Of a stretch of DNA of 6,432 nucleotides, positions 1 to 4,896 are shown piece after piece. Made by a program: the position numbers and the translations under genes. The stretch covers positions 1-6,432 of the forward strand of contig JAGCAV010000266.1 of the NCBI GenBank assembly GCA_017652545.1. The letters run 5' to 3'. The DNA comes from Lachnospiraceae bacterium (GTDB lineage: Bacteria; Bacillota_A; Clostridia; Lachnospirales; Lachnospiraceae). The notes below the pieces were generated by a model. That model searched no databases. It was not told the DNA's origin and saw nothing but the letters and a program-made list of their open reading frames with translations. How positions within the stretch are numbered: position 1 is the stretch's first letter; every line of letters starts with the position of its first letter.

Positions 1-160
1 ACGGGGAATCATCGACTTTCCGGAAACACCCGTCCGCAAACAGGCGGATATCCACGATTTCAAGACTGAGCTGCCCGCTCTGCACAGCTCTGTCAATGAC
101 GTGGTCATGGCTTAGGCCCGAAAACTCTTCAGGGCTGATGGTTAGGATACTGATCTTCAC
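1..160 (-). CDS. TrmD-like tRNA (guanine-N1)-methyltransferase, 5' part only
   Basis: The 53 residues present read from a GTG start at 160-158 and continue past the left edge. They match the N-terminus of TrmD, the SPOUT-fold enzyme that uses S-adenosylmethionine to make m1G37 in tRNA and so prevents frameshifting. Visible family landmarks are MKISILTI at residues 1-8, PEEF at 10-13, a VIDRAVQSGQLSLE segment at 21-34, VDIRLF at 36-41 and RKVDDSP at 47-53, which corresponds to the RxVDDxPYGG stretch just before the AdoMet-binding knot. Deviations are SP for the usual FP at 9-10 and RLF for RDF. GTG is chosen because homology begins exactly there, a TGA lies upstream in frame, and GGGAGAGG precedes it. 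The FAH gene ends 33 bases upstream on the same strand, so co-transcription is likely. It may be a TrmD paralogue rather than the housekeeping copy; the catalytic knot is outside the window. Confidence 0.75.
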   Translation of the reverse strand, partial: MKISILTISPEEFSGLSHDHVIDRAVQSGQLSLEIVDIRLFADGCFRKVDDSP

Positions 161-193
161 AATGCCTCTCCCGCTTCCCTCCTCATGTTCCTG

Positions 194-1075
194 TCACCTG
201 ACCGGATTTTCAAGCACCCCGATCCCATCGATCTCACACTCCACCACATCACCGGCATGGAGCCACTTCGGCGGATCAAAGCCGAGACCGACGCCCTTCG
301 GTGTGCCTGTGGCGATGATCGTCCCGGCCTGCAGCGTCATTCCCTGGCTCAGTTCGCTGATGATCTCATCGATCCCCGTGATCAGCATGTCGGTCGTTGA
401 GTCCTGCCTCAGTTCCCCGTTTACCCGGCACCTGATCCCAAGGCGGGGCGGGAACGCGATCTCGTCCGTTGTCACGATCGCCGGGCCCATCGGTGTAAAC
501 CCGTCCAGGCTTTTGCCGAAGTACCACTGTGTGTGGGACGTCTGAAGATTTCTCGCGCTGACGTCATTGAGGATCGTATATCCGAAAATACAGTCCGGAG
601 CCTCCTCCCGGCTGACCCGGAACGTATCCCTGCCGATCACGACCGCGAGCTCCGCTTCATAATCCAGCGAATCGACCAGCCCTTCATAAGCCGGGATCGG
701 CGCGCCCGGCCCGGGTGACAGATTGACGCGTTTTGCAAAATAGACTGCATACCGGCGGTCTTTCTTAACGAATGAATCCGAAGAATAGACAGCGGCTTCA
801 TTTGCGTGCTGCGTGTAGTTCAGGCCGAGGCAGATCACATCCTGCTTCGGACGGGGAATCGGGGAAAGCAGGGTGACTTCCTCCAGGGCTTTCGTAAAAG
901 CTTTCTCCGGCGCGCCGAGAAGAACCCTGCGCTCCTCCTCCGTGATCCGGCTGATCAGGTCATTCATGCAGTCATAGCGCAGGCCCAGCTCATCCACCGG
1001 CGCGATCCTGTTCCCGTCAGCATGCAGAAGGCCGACATGTTCCGCATTATGATCCTCATATGTAACAAGTTTCAT
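194..1075 (-). CDS. Fumarylacetoacetate hydrolase (FAH) family protein
   Basis: This 293-residue protein belongs to the FAH superfamily, soluble Mg2+/Mn2+ enzymes that cleave, decarboxylate or tautomerise 2-oxo/enol acids such as acylpyruvates and oxaloacetate. The N-terminal lobe spans roughly residues 1-70 and the FAH catalytic fold 78-293. A GLNYTQHANEA segment (84-94) contains the His90/Glu93 pair equivalent to the family's catalytic dyad. Metal ligands are Glu140 and Glu142 in DYEAELAVVIG, and Asp171 in ILNDVSARN. Lys188 follows in WYFGKSLDGF, and the GTPKGVG loop is at 257-263. The length is normal for single-domain bacterial members. The start is the ATG at 1075, 10 codons inside the longest reading frame, because AGGAG lies 6 bases upstream of it. 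The symporter gene is 90 bases upstream and a TrmD-like gene 33 bases downstream. The exact substrate cannot be read; fumarylpyruvate hydrolase, oxaloacetate tautomerase/decarboxylase and 5-carboxymethyl-2-hydroxymuconate-type activities all share these residues. Confidence 0.93.
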   Translation of the reverse strand: MKLVTYEDHNAEHVGLLHADGNRIAPVDELGLRYDCMNDLISRITEEERRVLLGAPEKAFTKALEEVTLLSPIPRPKQDVICLGLNYTQHANEAAVYSSDSFVKKDRRYAVYFAKRVNLSPGPGAPIPAYEGLVDSLDYEAELAVVIGRDTFRVSREEAPDCIFGYTILNDVSARNLQTSHTQWYFGKSLDGFTPMGPAIVTTDEIAFPPRLGIRCRVNGELRQDSTTDMLITGIDEIISELSQGMTLQAGTIIATGTPKGVGLGFDPPKWLHAGDVVECEIDGIGVLENPVR

Positions 1076-1081
1076 ATCTGT

Positions 1082-1086
1082 CTCCT
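1082..1086 (-). promoter_or_regulatory. Ribosome binding site that fixes the FAH gene start
   Basis: AGGAG on the minus strand lies 6 bases before the ATG at 1075-1073. It is inside the first codons of the longer reading frame beginning at 1105, and that earlier ATG has no comparable site. Conserved FAH sequence also begins at the inner start (MKLVTYEDHN). Confidence 0.75.
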
Positions 1087-1120
1087 TTGGTCGCCGTACA
1101 GGCATTTTTCAGTCACATCA

Positions 1121-1129
1121 ATTTTACCA
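1121..1129 (-). promoter_or_regulatory. Possible extended -10 promoter for the FAH/TrmD-like genes
   Basis: In the 90-base gap between the symporter stop and the FAH start the minus strand reads TGGTAAAAT, which is a TG-N extended -10 with a 5-of-6 match to TATAAT. It sits about 45 bases before the FAH start codon. No convincing -35 lies 16-18 bases upstream, so it would have to work as an extended -10 promoter. The gap contains no evident terminator after the symporter, so read-through transcription is also possible. Confidence 0.35.
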
Positions 1130-1165
1130 TAGAATCAGGCAAAAAGCAGTGGCGACGGTTCTTTT

Positions 1166-2548
1166 TTACATCTGCAGCCAGCCGAAAGCTTCAGCGATCG
1201 AACTGAGCAGAATGACGATACAGAATACCGGACACACAAACCGGATCATCACATTGAATATTCTCTTACGCTTAAACGGATGCCCCCCGCGGGTGACCTC
1301 CTCTTCCACACAGGCCAGCCCTATATGCCGGTTTACAAGCAGGCAGATCATCACAGCCGCGATGGGCATCATGACTGAATTGGTGATAAAGTCAAAGAAA
1401 TCCAGGAACGGCTTTCCGATGATCGTGATGAAGGAAAGCGGCCCGTACCCCAGACAGGAAGCAGAGCCCAGTATGATCATGATCACGGCGACCAGGATGA
1501 CGCCTCTGATCCGTTTCCATCCCAGTTCATCTTCCAGTGTGGAGACGACGCTTTCCGTCAGCGCAATGGCGCTGGTCAGCGCGGCAAACAGGACCAGCAC
1601 GAAAAACAGAATGCCGATGACACGCCCGCCGCTCATATCCGCAAATATCTTCGGCATGGTGACGAACATCAGGGACGGTCCCTTGTTCAGCGAGGCAGGA
1701 TCACCGCCCGAAAATGCGAATACGGCCGGAATGATCATCATGCCTGCCATGATGGCGATCGCGGTATCAAAGATTTCCACCTGTACCGTGGATGCCTCGA
1801 TCTCCACATCCTTTTTCATATAGGAGCCGAAGGTGATCAGGATTCCCATCGCGATCGAGAGGGAATAGAACATCTGGCCCATGGCGGACACCACCGTCAT
1901 CCAGGAAAAATTCTGTACATTCGGAATAAGAAAGTAGCGCACCCCGGCCAGGGCGCCGGGCCGTGTGACAGTATAGATGCCGATGACGACAGCCAGGACC
2001 ACCAGGACCGGCATCATGAACCTGGAAACACGCTCAATGCCGTTCTCAACACCCATACAGATGACGAGCAGGATCATGACGACGAAAACCACAAACCACA
2101 GCTCAGAGGCCGCTCCGTCTGTAATAAAATCCGTGAAGAACGTATCCGCTGCCACTTCTTTCAGGTCTCCGGTCAGGAACGAGAAAAGATATTTGCACAC
2201 CCACCCGCCGATCACAGAATAATACGGCACGATCAGCGCGGGGATAATGGCATTGATCCATCCGCCGAACCGGGCTGCCGGGCCTTTTGAAAAATGACGG
2301 AAAGCGCCGACCGGACTCTTCTGGGTGTTCCTTCCGATGACGGTCTCCGCGATGATCATTGTGTAGCCAAAAGTCACTGCCAGCAGGATATATACCAGCA
2401 AAAACACACCCCCGCCGTATTTCGCTGCCAGATACGGAAAGCGCCAGATGTTGCCCAGGCCGACCGATGCGCCTGCCGCTGAAAGAACATATCCCAGTTT
2501 GCCCGTAAAACTTCCTCTTTTATGATGATCCAATCCCGTGACCTCCAT
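1166..2548 (-). CDS. Sodium-dependent amino acid transporter, NSS/SNF family
   Basis: This 460-residue integral membrane protein belongs to the neurotransmitter:sodium symporter (SLC6-like) family with the LeuT fold, importing amino acids with Na+. TM1 carries the hallmark ASVGLGNIWRFPY at residues 27-39, with the Asn33 and Gly/Ala backbone positions that form the Na+ sites. The unwound TM6 reads GQMFYSLSIAMG at 224-235; Tyr228, Ser229 and Ser231 align with LeuT Phe253, Thr254 and Ser256. TM8 holds AALTSAIALTESV (322-334), whose Thr-Ser supplies the second Na+ site. I count 11 hydrophobic helices, as in MhsT and Tyt1, rather than LeuT's 12. Substrate is not certain; aromatic or hydrophobic amino acids are typical of bacterial 11-helix members. 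The ATG at 2548 has GGAG 9 bases upstream. A TTG at 2533 has a stronger GGAGG 8 bases upstream and would give 455 residues. A promoter and a terminator-like leader lie upstream. Confidence 0.95.
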   Translation of the reverse strand: MEVTGLDHHKRGSFTGKLGYVLSAAGASVGLGNIWRFPYLAAKYGGGVFLLVYILLAVTFGYTMIIAETVIGRNTQKSPVGAFRHFSKGPAARFGGWINAIIPALIVPYYSVIGGWVCKYLFSFLTGDLKEVAADTFFTDFITDGAASELWFVVFVVMILLVICMGVENGIERVSRFMMPVLVVLAVVIGIYTVTRPGALAGVRYFLIPNVQNFSWMTVVSAMGQMFYSLSIAMGILITFGSYMKKDVEIEASTVQVEIFDTAIAIMAGMMIIPAVFAFSGGDPASLNKGPSLMFVTMPKIFADMSGGRVIGILFFVLVLFAALTSAIALTESVVSTLEDELGWKRIRGVILVAVIMIILGSASCLGYGPLSFITIIGKPFLDFFDFITNSVMMPIAAVMICLLVNRHIGLACVEEEVTRGGHPFKRKRIFNVMIRFVCPVFCIVILLSSIAEAFGWLQM

Positions 2549-2577
2549 TCATATTTGCTCCGCATGGCCCGGACATC

Positions 2578-2602
2578 AAAAAACAGGGAATGTTTCCCCT
2601 GT
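2578..2602 (-). terminator. Terminator-like hairpin in the symporter leader (possible attenuator)
   Basis: On the minus strand ACAGGG (2602-2597) pairs perfectly with CCCTGT (2588-2583). Two more A-T pairs can form inside past a bulged G, and the hairpin is followed at once by a run of six T. This has the form of a small intrinsic terminator. It lies about 20 bases after the predicted start and before the symporter gene, so it would cut transcription within the leader. The stem is short, so strength is uncertain. On the plus strand the A-run is on the wrong side, so it does not end plus-strand transcription. Confidence 0.45.
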
Positions 2603-2655
2603 CCGCAATGTCCTGGCCTCCGGGAAATTATAATGGATATGGCGCCTGTCCGCAA
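2598..2655. repeat. 11-bp direct repeat flanking the symporter transcription start
   Basis: The minus-strand sequence TTGCGGACAGG occurs twice, at 2655-2645 and 2608-2598, 47 bp apart. The first copy contains the -35 hexamer of the symporter promoter. The second lies a little downstream of the likely start and overlaps the left arm of the leader hairpin. The arrangement suits a pair of operator sites, but only two copies are present and no matching regulator is encoded here. Confidence 0.4.
2627..2655 (-). promoter_or_regulatory. Sigma-70-type promoter for the symporter gene
   Basis: On the minus strand TTGCGG (2655-2650) is followed, after exactly 17 bases, by a perfect TATAAT (2632-2627). 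The expected start is near 2620, giving a leader of about 70 bases before the ATG at 2548. The -10 sits in one of the few AT-rich patches of an otherwise GC-rich interval. Confidence 0.65.
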
Positions 2656-2720
2656 CCGGAAACATGACACGGAATCCGGCCGGCATTTATGAAATTAATG
2701 ATTTCGTAAGGAATGACCTC

Positions 2721-2749
2721 TTGACAGAATCATTTCGTGGTGATATCAA
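2721..2749 (+). promoter_or_regulatory. Promoter for the SPFH-RHH (and probably ABC) genes
   Basis: A perfect TTGACA -35 at 2721-2726 is followed after 17 bases by TATCAA at 2744-2749, a 4-of-6 match to TATAAT. Transcription would start near 2756, about 40 bases before the SPFH start codon. The strong -35 with a weak -10 embedded in a repeated palindrome suggests a regulated promoter. Confidence 0.65.
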
Positions 2750-2761
2750 TATGATATCAAT
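2741..2761 (+). promoter_or_regulatory. Tandem TGATATCAAT operator-like element
   Basis: TGATATCAAT occurs at 2741-2750 and again at 2752-2761, an 11-bp period. Each copy contains the perfect 8-bp palindrome TGATATCA (2741-2748 and 2752-2759), so two symmetric half-sites lie one helical turn apart on the same face of the DNA. The element covers the -10 and probable start site, so a bound protein would block RNA polymerase. The Arc-like RHH protein encoded two genes downstream is the natural local candidate, by inference only; a TetR- or GntR-type repressor encoded elsewhere is an alternative. Confidence 0.65.
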
Positions 2762-2781
2762 TCGATTTTGCCTGTTTATTG

Positions 2782-2787
2782 AGGAGG
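2782..2787 (+). promoter_or_regulatory. Ribosome binding site that decides the SPFH gene start
   Basis: A full AGGAGG lies 9 bases before the ATG at 2797 but only 3 bases before an in-frame ATG at 2791. The spacing favours initiation at 2797, which removes two residues (Met-Ile) from the longest frame. Confidence 0.7.
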
Positions 2788-2796
2788 TAAATGATC

Positions 2797-3822
2797 ATGA
2801 CAGAAAAAATCCTGACCACAAAAAAGAACGGCATGCTTGTATTGCTGCTGACGATTCTTGTCTACCTGGGCGGCATTGCCCTGTTTATCTGGTCTCTTAT
2901 CAACGGCAGCGGGCAGGGTCCTGCAGTGATCCCGTTTCTCATCGGCCTGCTGATCATGTGCCTGGGATGGTTCCCCGTCCTGGGCCTGAAAGTGCTCAAG
3001 CCCCAGGAGGCGCTTGTGCTGACGCTGTTCGGCAAATATGTCGGAACGATCAAGGGCGACGGCTTCTTCTTCGTCAATCCGTTCTGCACCGGGGTGAATC
3101 CGGCCGCCAAGACCAGGCTCGGACAGAGCGGAGATGTTGATGCTTCATCGTCCCACTCTCCGAAAATTCTGGCCATCAGTTCGGGTTCCATTCAGATGGA
3201 TACCGTCTCCAAAAAAATATCGCTCAAGGCCATGACGCTTTCCAATGCAAGGCAAAAAGTCAACGATGTGCTGGGCAATCCCGTGGAGATCTCCGTCGCC
3301 GTCATCTGGAAGGTCAAAGATACCGCCAAGGCCGTCTTCAATGTTGACAACTACAAGGAGTACCTCTCCCTGCAGTGCGACAGTTCGGTACGTGACATCG
3401 TGAAGATCTATCCCTATGATATGGCACCCGGCATCGACACCACCGGCGACGGAAAAGCGGACGACGGCTCTCTGAGAGGGTCCACGACTGTGGTCGCCGA
3501 GCGGATCCGCCAGATGATCCAGGCCAAGGTCGAGGATGCCGGTCTGGAAATCCTGGAAGCAAGGATCACATATCTGGCCTATGCCCCGGAAATTGCGGCT
3601 GTCATGCTGCAGCGTCAGCAGGCCTCCGCCGTGATCGATGCAAGAAAGATGATCGTGGACGGCGCCGTCGGGATGGTTGAGATGGCACTGGACCGTCTGA
3701 AAGAAAACGGAACCGTGGACCTTGACGAGGAGCGCAAGGCAGCCATGGTCTCCAATCTCCTGGTCGTACTGTGCGGAAACCATGACGCGCAGCCGGTGGT
3801 GAACTCCGGCAGCCTGTATTGA
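2797..3822 (+). CDS. SPFH/band-7 domain membrane protein
   Basis: This 341-residue protein has two N-terminal membrane helices, about residues 13-34 and 43-62, followed by an SPFH (stomatin/prohibitin/flotillin) domain from about 65 to 280. The domain begins with VLKPQEALVLTLFGKYVGTIKGDGF and VNPF, the typical band-7 opening. Later markers are VEISVAVIWKVKDTAKAVFNVDNY (163-186), the RDIVKIYPYD stretch (199-208), a helical VAERIRQMIQAKVEDAGLEILEARITYLAYAPEIA segment, and the QRQQASAVIDARKMIVDGAV segment. SPFH proteins oligomerise at membranes and organise lipid microdomains or stabilise partner proteins; the partner here is unknown. An acidic loop at 214-225 resembles a calcium-binding loop. 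No long flotillin-type coiled-coil tail is present. The next gene encodes an Arc-like protein, a pairing I recall as recurrent in Actinobacteria and Clostridia. Family assignment is secure; the role is not. Confidence 0.92.
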   Translation: MTEKILTTKKNGMLVLLLTILVYLGGIALFIWSLINGSGQGPAVIPFLIGLLIMCLGWFPVLGLKVLKPQEALVLTLFGKYVGTIKGDGFFFVNPFCTGVNPAAKTRLGQSGDVDASSSHSPKILAISSGSIQMDTVSKKISLKAMTLSNARQKVNDVLGNPVEISVAVIWKVKDTAKAVFNVDNYKEYLSLQCDSSVRDIVKIYPYDMAPGIDTTGDGKADDGSLRGSTTVVAERIRQMIQAKVEDAGLEILEARITYLAYAPEIAAVMLQRQQASAVIDARKMIVDGAVGMVEMALDRLKENGTVDLDEERKAAMVSNLLVVLCGNHDAQPVVNSGSLY

Positions 3823-3886
3823 TACCCCGGAGAGATCATGGAGACAAGAACCATTCTGAAGTCTCCTGTCCTGTCTCTCGCCGGTA
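3823..3886 (+). other. Potential long stem-loop between the SPFH and RHH genes
   Basis: Almost the whole 85-base gap can fold on the transcript. TACC at 3823-3826 faces GGTA at 3883-3886, GAGAGA at 3830-3835 pairs with TCTCTC at 3874-3879, GGAGAC at 3840-3845 pairs with GTCTCC at 3861-3866, and AGAA pairs with TTCT around a small loop inside. The fold leaves the AAGGAGG of the RHH gene free. There is no following T-run, so it is not an intrinsic terminator. It could be an RNA stability or processing element that sets different levels for the two proteins. The purine/pyrimidine bias of the region makes chance pairing possible. Confidence 0.35.
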
Positions 3887-3915
3887 TGCCCCGGGAAGGA
3901 GGACAACATGCCTAA
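3838..3915 (+). CDS. Possible 25-residue small ORF overlapping the RHH gene start
   Basis: An ATG at 3838, preceded by GGAGAG with short spacing, opens a 25-codon frame starting [10 protein letters not shown] and ending GGQHA. Its stop at 3913-3915 lies just inside the RHH gene, whose ATG is at 3908, and it contains that gene's ribosome binding site. If translated it could couple RHH translation to the upstream message. The peptide has no recognisable domain, signal or conserved motif, and the same bases form the stem-loop described here, so it may be spurious. Confidence 0.2.
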   Translation: METRTILKSPVLSLAGMPREGGQHA

Positions 3916-4102
3916 GAAACAAATCCCGCTGCGTCTGAGCGAAAAGCTGTATGACGCGATCGCGGCCTGGGCCGAGGACGACTTCCGTTCCGTCAACGGC
4001 CAGATCGAATACCTTCTGACAGAATGCGTCCGTCAGAGGAAAAAGAACGGAAAATATGTCTCAGAGCATCTGGATGAACCGCCGGAACTGGATATCTCAT
4101 GA
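3908..4102 (+). CDS. Arc-like ribbon-helix-helix (RHH) protein
   Basis: This 64-residue protein matches the Arc/MetJ RHH fold. A beta-strand QIPLRL (residues 5-10) is followed by helix A at about 11-26 ([16 protein letters not shown]) and helix B at about 28-42 ([15 protein letters not shown]). The RSVN turn at 27-30 is identical to that in phage P22 Arc. In Arc the strand residues Gln9, Asn11 and Arg13 read the operator; the equivalents here are Gln5, Pro7 and Arg9, so two of three are kept. The tail (43-64) is basic, then acidic and probably disordered. It would act as a dimer, and as paired dimers on tandem sites. The AAGGAGG site 5 bases upstream is strong. The gene follows the SPFH gene by 85 bases and precedes an ABC exporter. 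It may repress its own operon, or act as a partner of the SPFH protein rather than a repressor. No toxin gene is adjacent. Confidence 0.88.
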   Translation: MPKKQIPLRLSEKLYDAIAAWAEDDFRSVNGQIEYLLTECVRQRKKNGKYVSEHLDEPPELDIS

Positions 4103-4167
4103 GGTATGCTCCTGCTGCTCTGCTGTTTTCTTAACCAAATCAATCATCAGAGGTGTAAACAAAAGTC

Positions 4168-4896
4168 ATGAAAGAAAATGGAATTCTTGAGATCAGACAC
4201 TACTCAAAATCTTACGGCGAAGGAAAAAAGGCCGTAGATGACGTATCACTCACCGTCATGAGCGGTGATATCTATGGATTTATCGGCCATAACGGCGCGG
4301 GAAAATCCACAACGATCCGTGCTGTGGTAGGTGTCCTTGATTTTACTGAGGGAGAGATCTTCATAGACGGGCATTCCGTGAAGGACGAGCCCATGGCGTG
4401 TAAAAAAGTGACTGCATACATTCCGGACAATCCTGATCTGTATGAGAACCTGACGGGAATCCAGTACCTGAATTTCGTGGCGGATGTATTTGACATCAGC
4501 AGTGCGGATCGGGAAGAGCGCATAAAGAAATATGCGGACCTGTTTGAGATCACCGACTCGCTGGGAGATCTGATCGGATCCTATTCCCATGGAATGAAAC
4601 AGAAGACAGCCATTATCTCGGCTCTGATCCACGATCCCAGGCTCCTTGTCCTGGACGAACCGTTCGTAGGTCTGGATCCGAAGGCCACGTTTACCCTGAA
4701 GGAGATCATGCACGAAATGTGCCGGAAGGGCACAGCGATCTTCTTCTCGACACATGTACTGGATGTGGCTGAAAAGCTGTGCAATAAGGTTGCGATCATC
4801 AAACACGGCCGGATCATCGATACCGGCACCATGGCGGAGATCACGGAAGGCCATTCCCTGGAAGAGGCATTCCTGGAGGCTGACAATGAAAAATAA
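4168..4896 (+). CDS. ABC transporter ATP-binding protein (ABC-2 exporter type)
   Basis: This 242-residue nucleotide-binding subunit energises export through the permease encoded next. Walker A is GHNGAGKST at residues 40-48, the ABC signature is YSHGMKQK at 139-146, Walker B is LLVLDEP at 159-165 with catalytic Glu164, the D-loop is GLDP at 168-171 and the H-loop is His196 in FFSTHVLD. The Q-loop position has Asp87 (AYIPDNPDLY) in place of the usual Gln, a substitution seen in the EcsA/YtrB-like group of exporters. Length is typical. The ribosome binding site is poor: AGAGGTG lies 12 bases before the ATG. The 65-base gap after the RHH gene shows no clear terminator or promoter, so the gene may be read from the SPFH promoter at reduced translation. 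The 3' end overlaps the permease gene by 11 bases, implying translational coupling. The substrate (bacteriocin, drug, lipid or other) is not readable. Confidence 0.95.
   Translation: MKENGILEIRHYSKSYGEGKKAVDDVSLTVMSGDIYGFIGHNGAGKSTTIRAVVGVLDFTEGEIFIDGHSVKDEPMACKKVTAYIPDNPDLYENLTGIQYLNFVADVFDISSADREERIKKYADLFEITDSLGDLIGSYSHGMKQKTAIISALIHDPRLLVLDEPFVGLDPKATFTLKEIMHEMCRKGTAIFFSTHVLDVAEKLCNKVAIIKHGRIIDTGTMAEITEGHSLEEAFLEADNEK

Noticed and set aside
1149..1823. Plus-strand reading frame (224 codons) opposite the symporter gene
   Set aside because: Its Ser/Thr/Met-rich composition mirrors the hydrophobic helices encoded on the other strand; there is no ribosome binding site or domain.
2578..2602. 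Plus-strand terminator upstream of the SPFH gene
   Set aside because: The run of A precedes the hairpin on the plus strand and no T-run follows it, so the terminator form exists only on the minus strand.
3145..3996. Long minus-strand reading frame (283 codons) opposite the SPFH and RHH genes
   Set aside because: It is antisense to two genes with clear domain matches, has no recognisable domain and a His/Asp/Gly-rich composition typical of a shadow frame.
3908..4102. Antitoxin of a toxin-antitoxin pair
   Set aside because: The RHH fold is common in antitoxins, but the flanking genes are an SPFH membrane protein and an ABC ATPase; no small toxin-like frame is adjacent.
4103..4167. Independent promoter or terminator between the RHH and ABC ATPase genes
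   Set aside because: No hairpin with a T-run and no -35/-10 pair of acceptable spacing is visible in these 65 bases.
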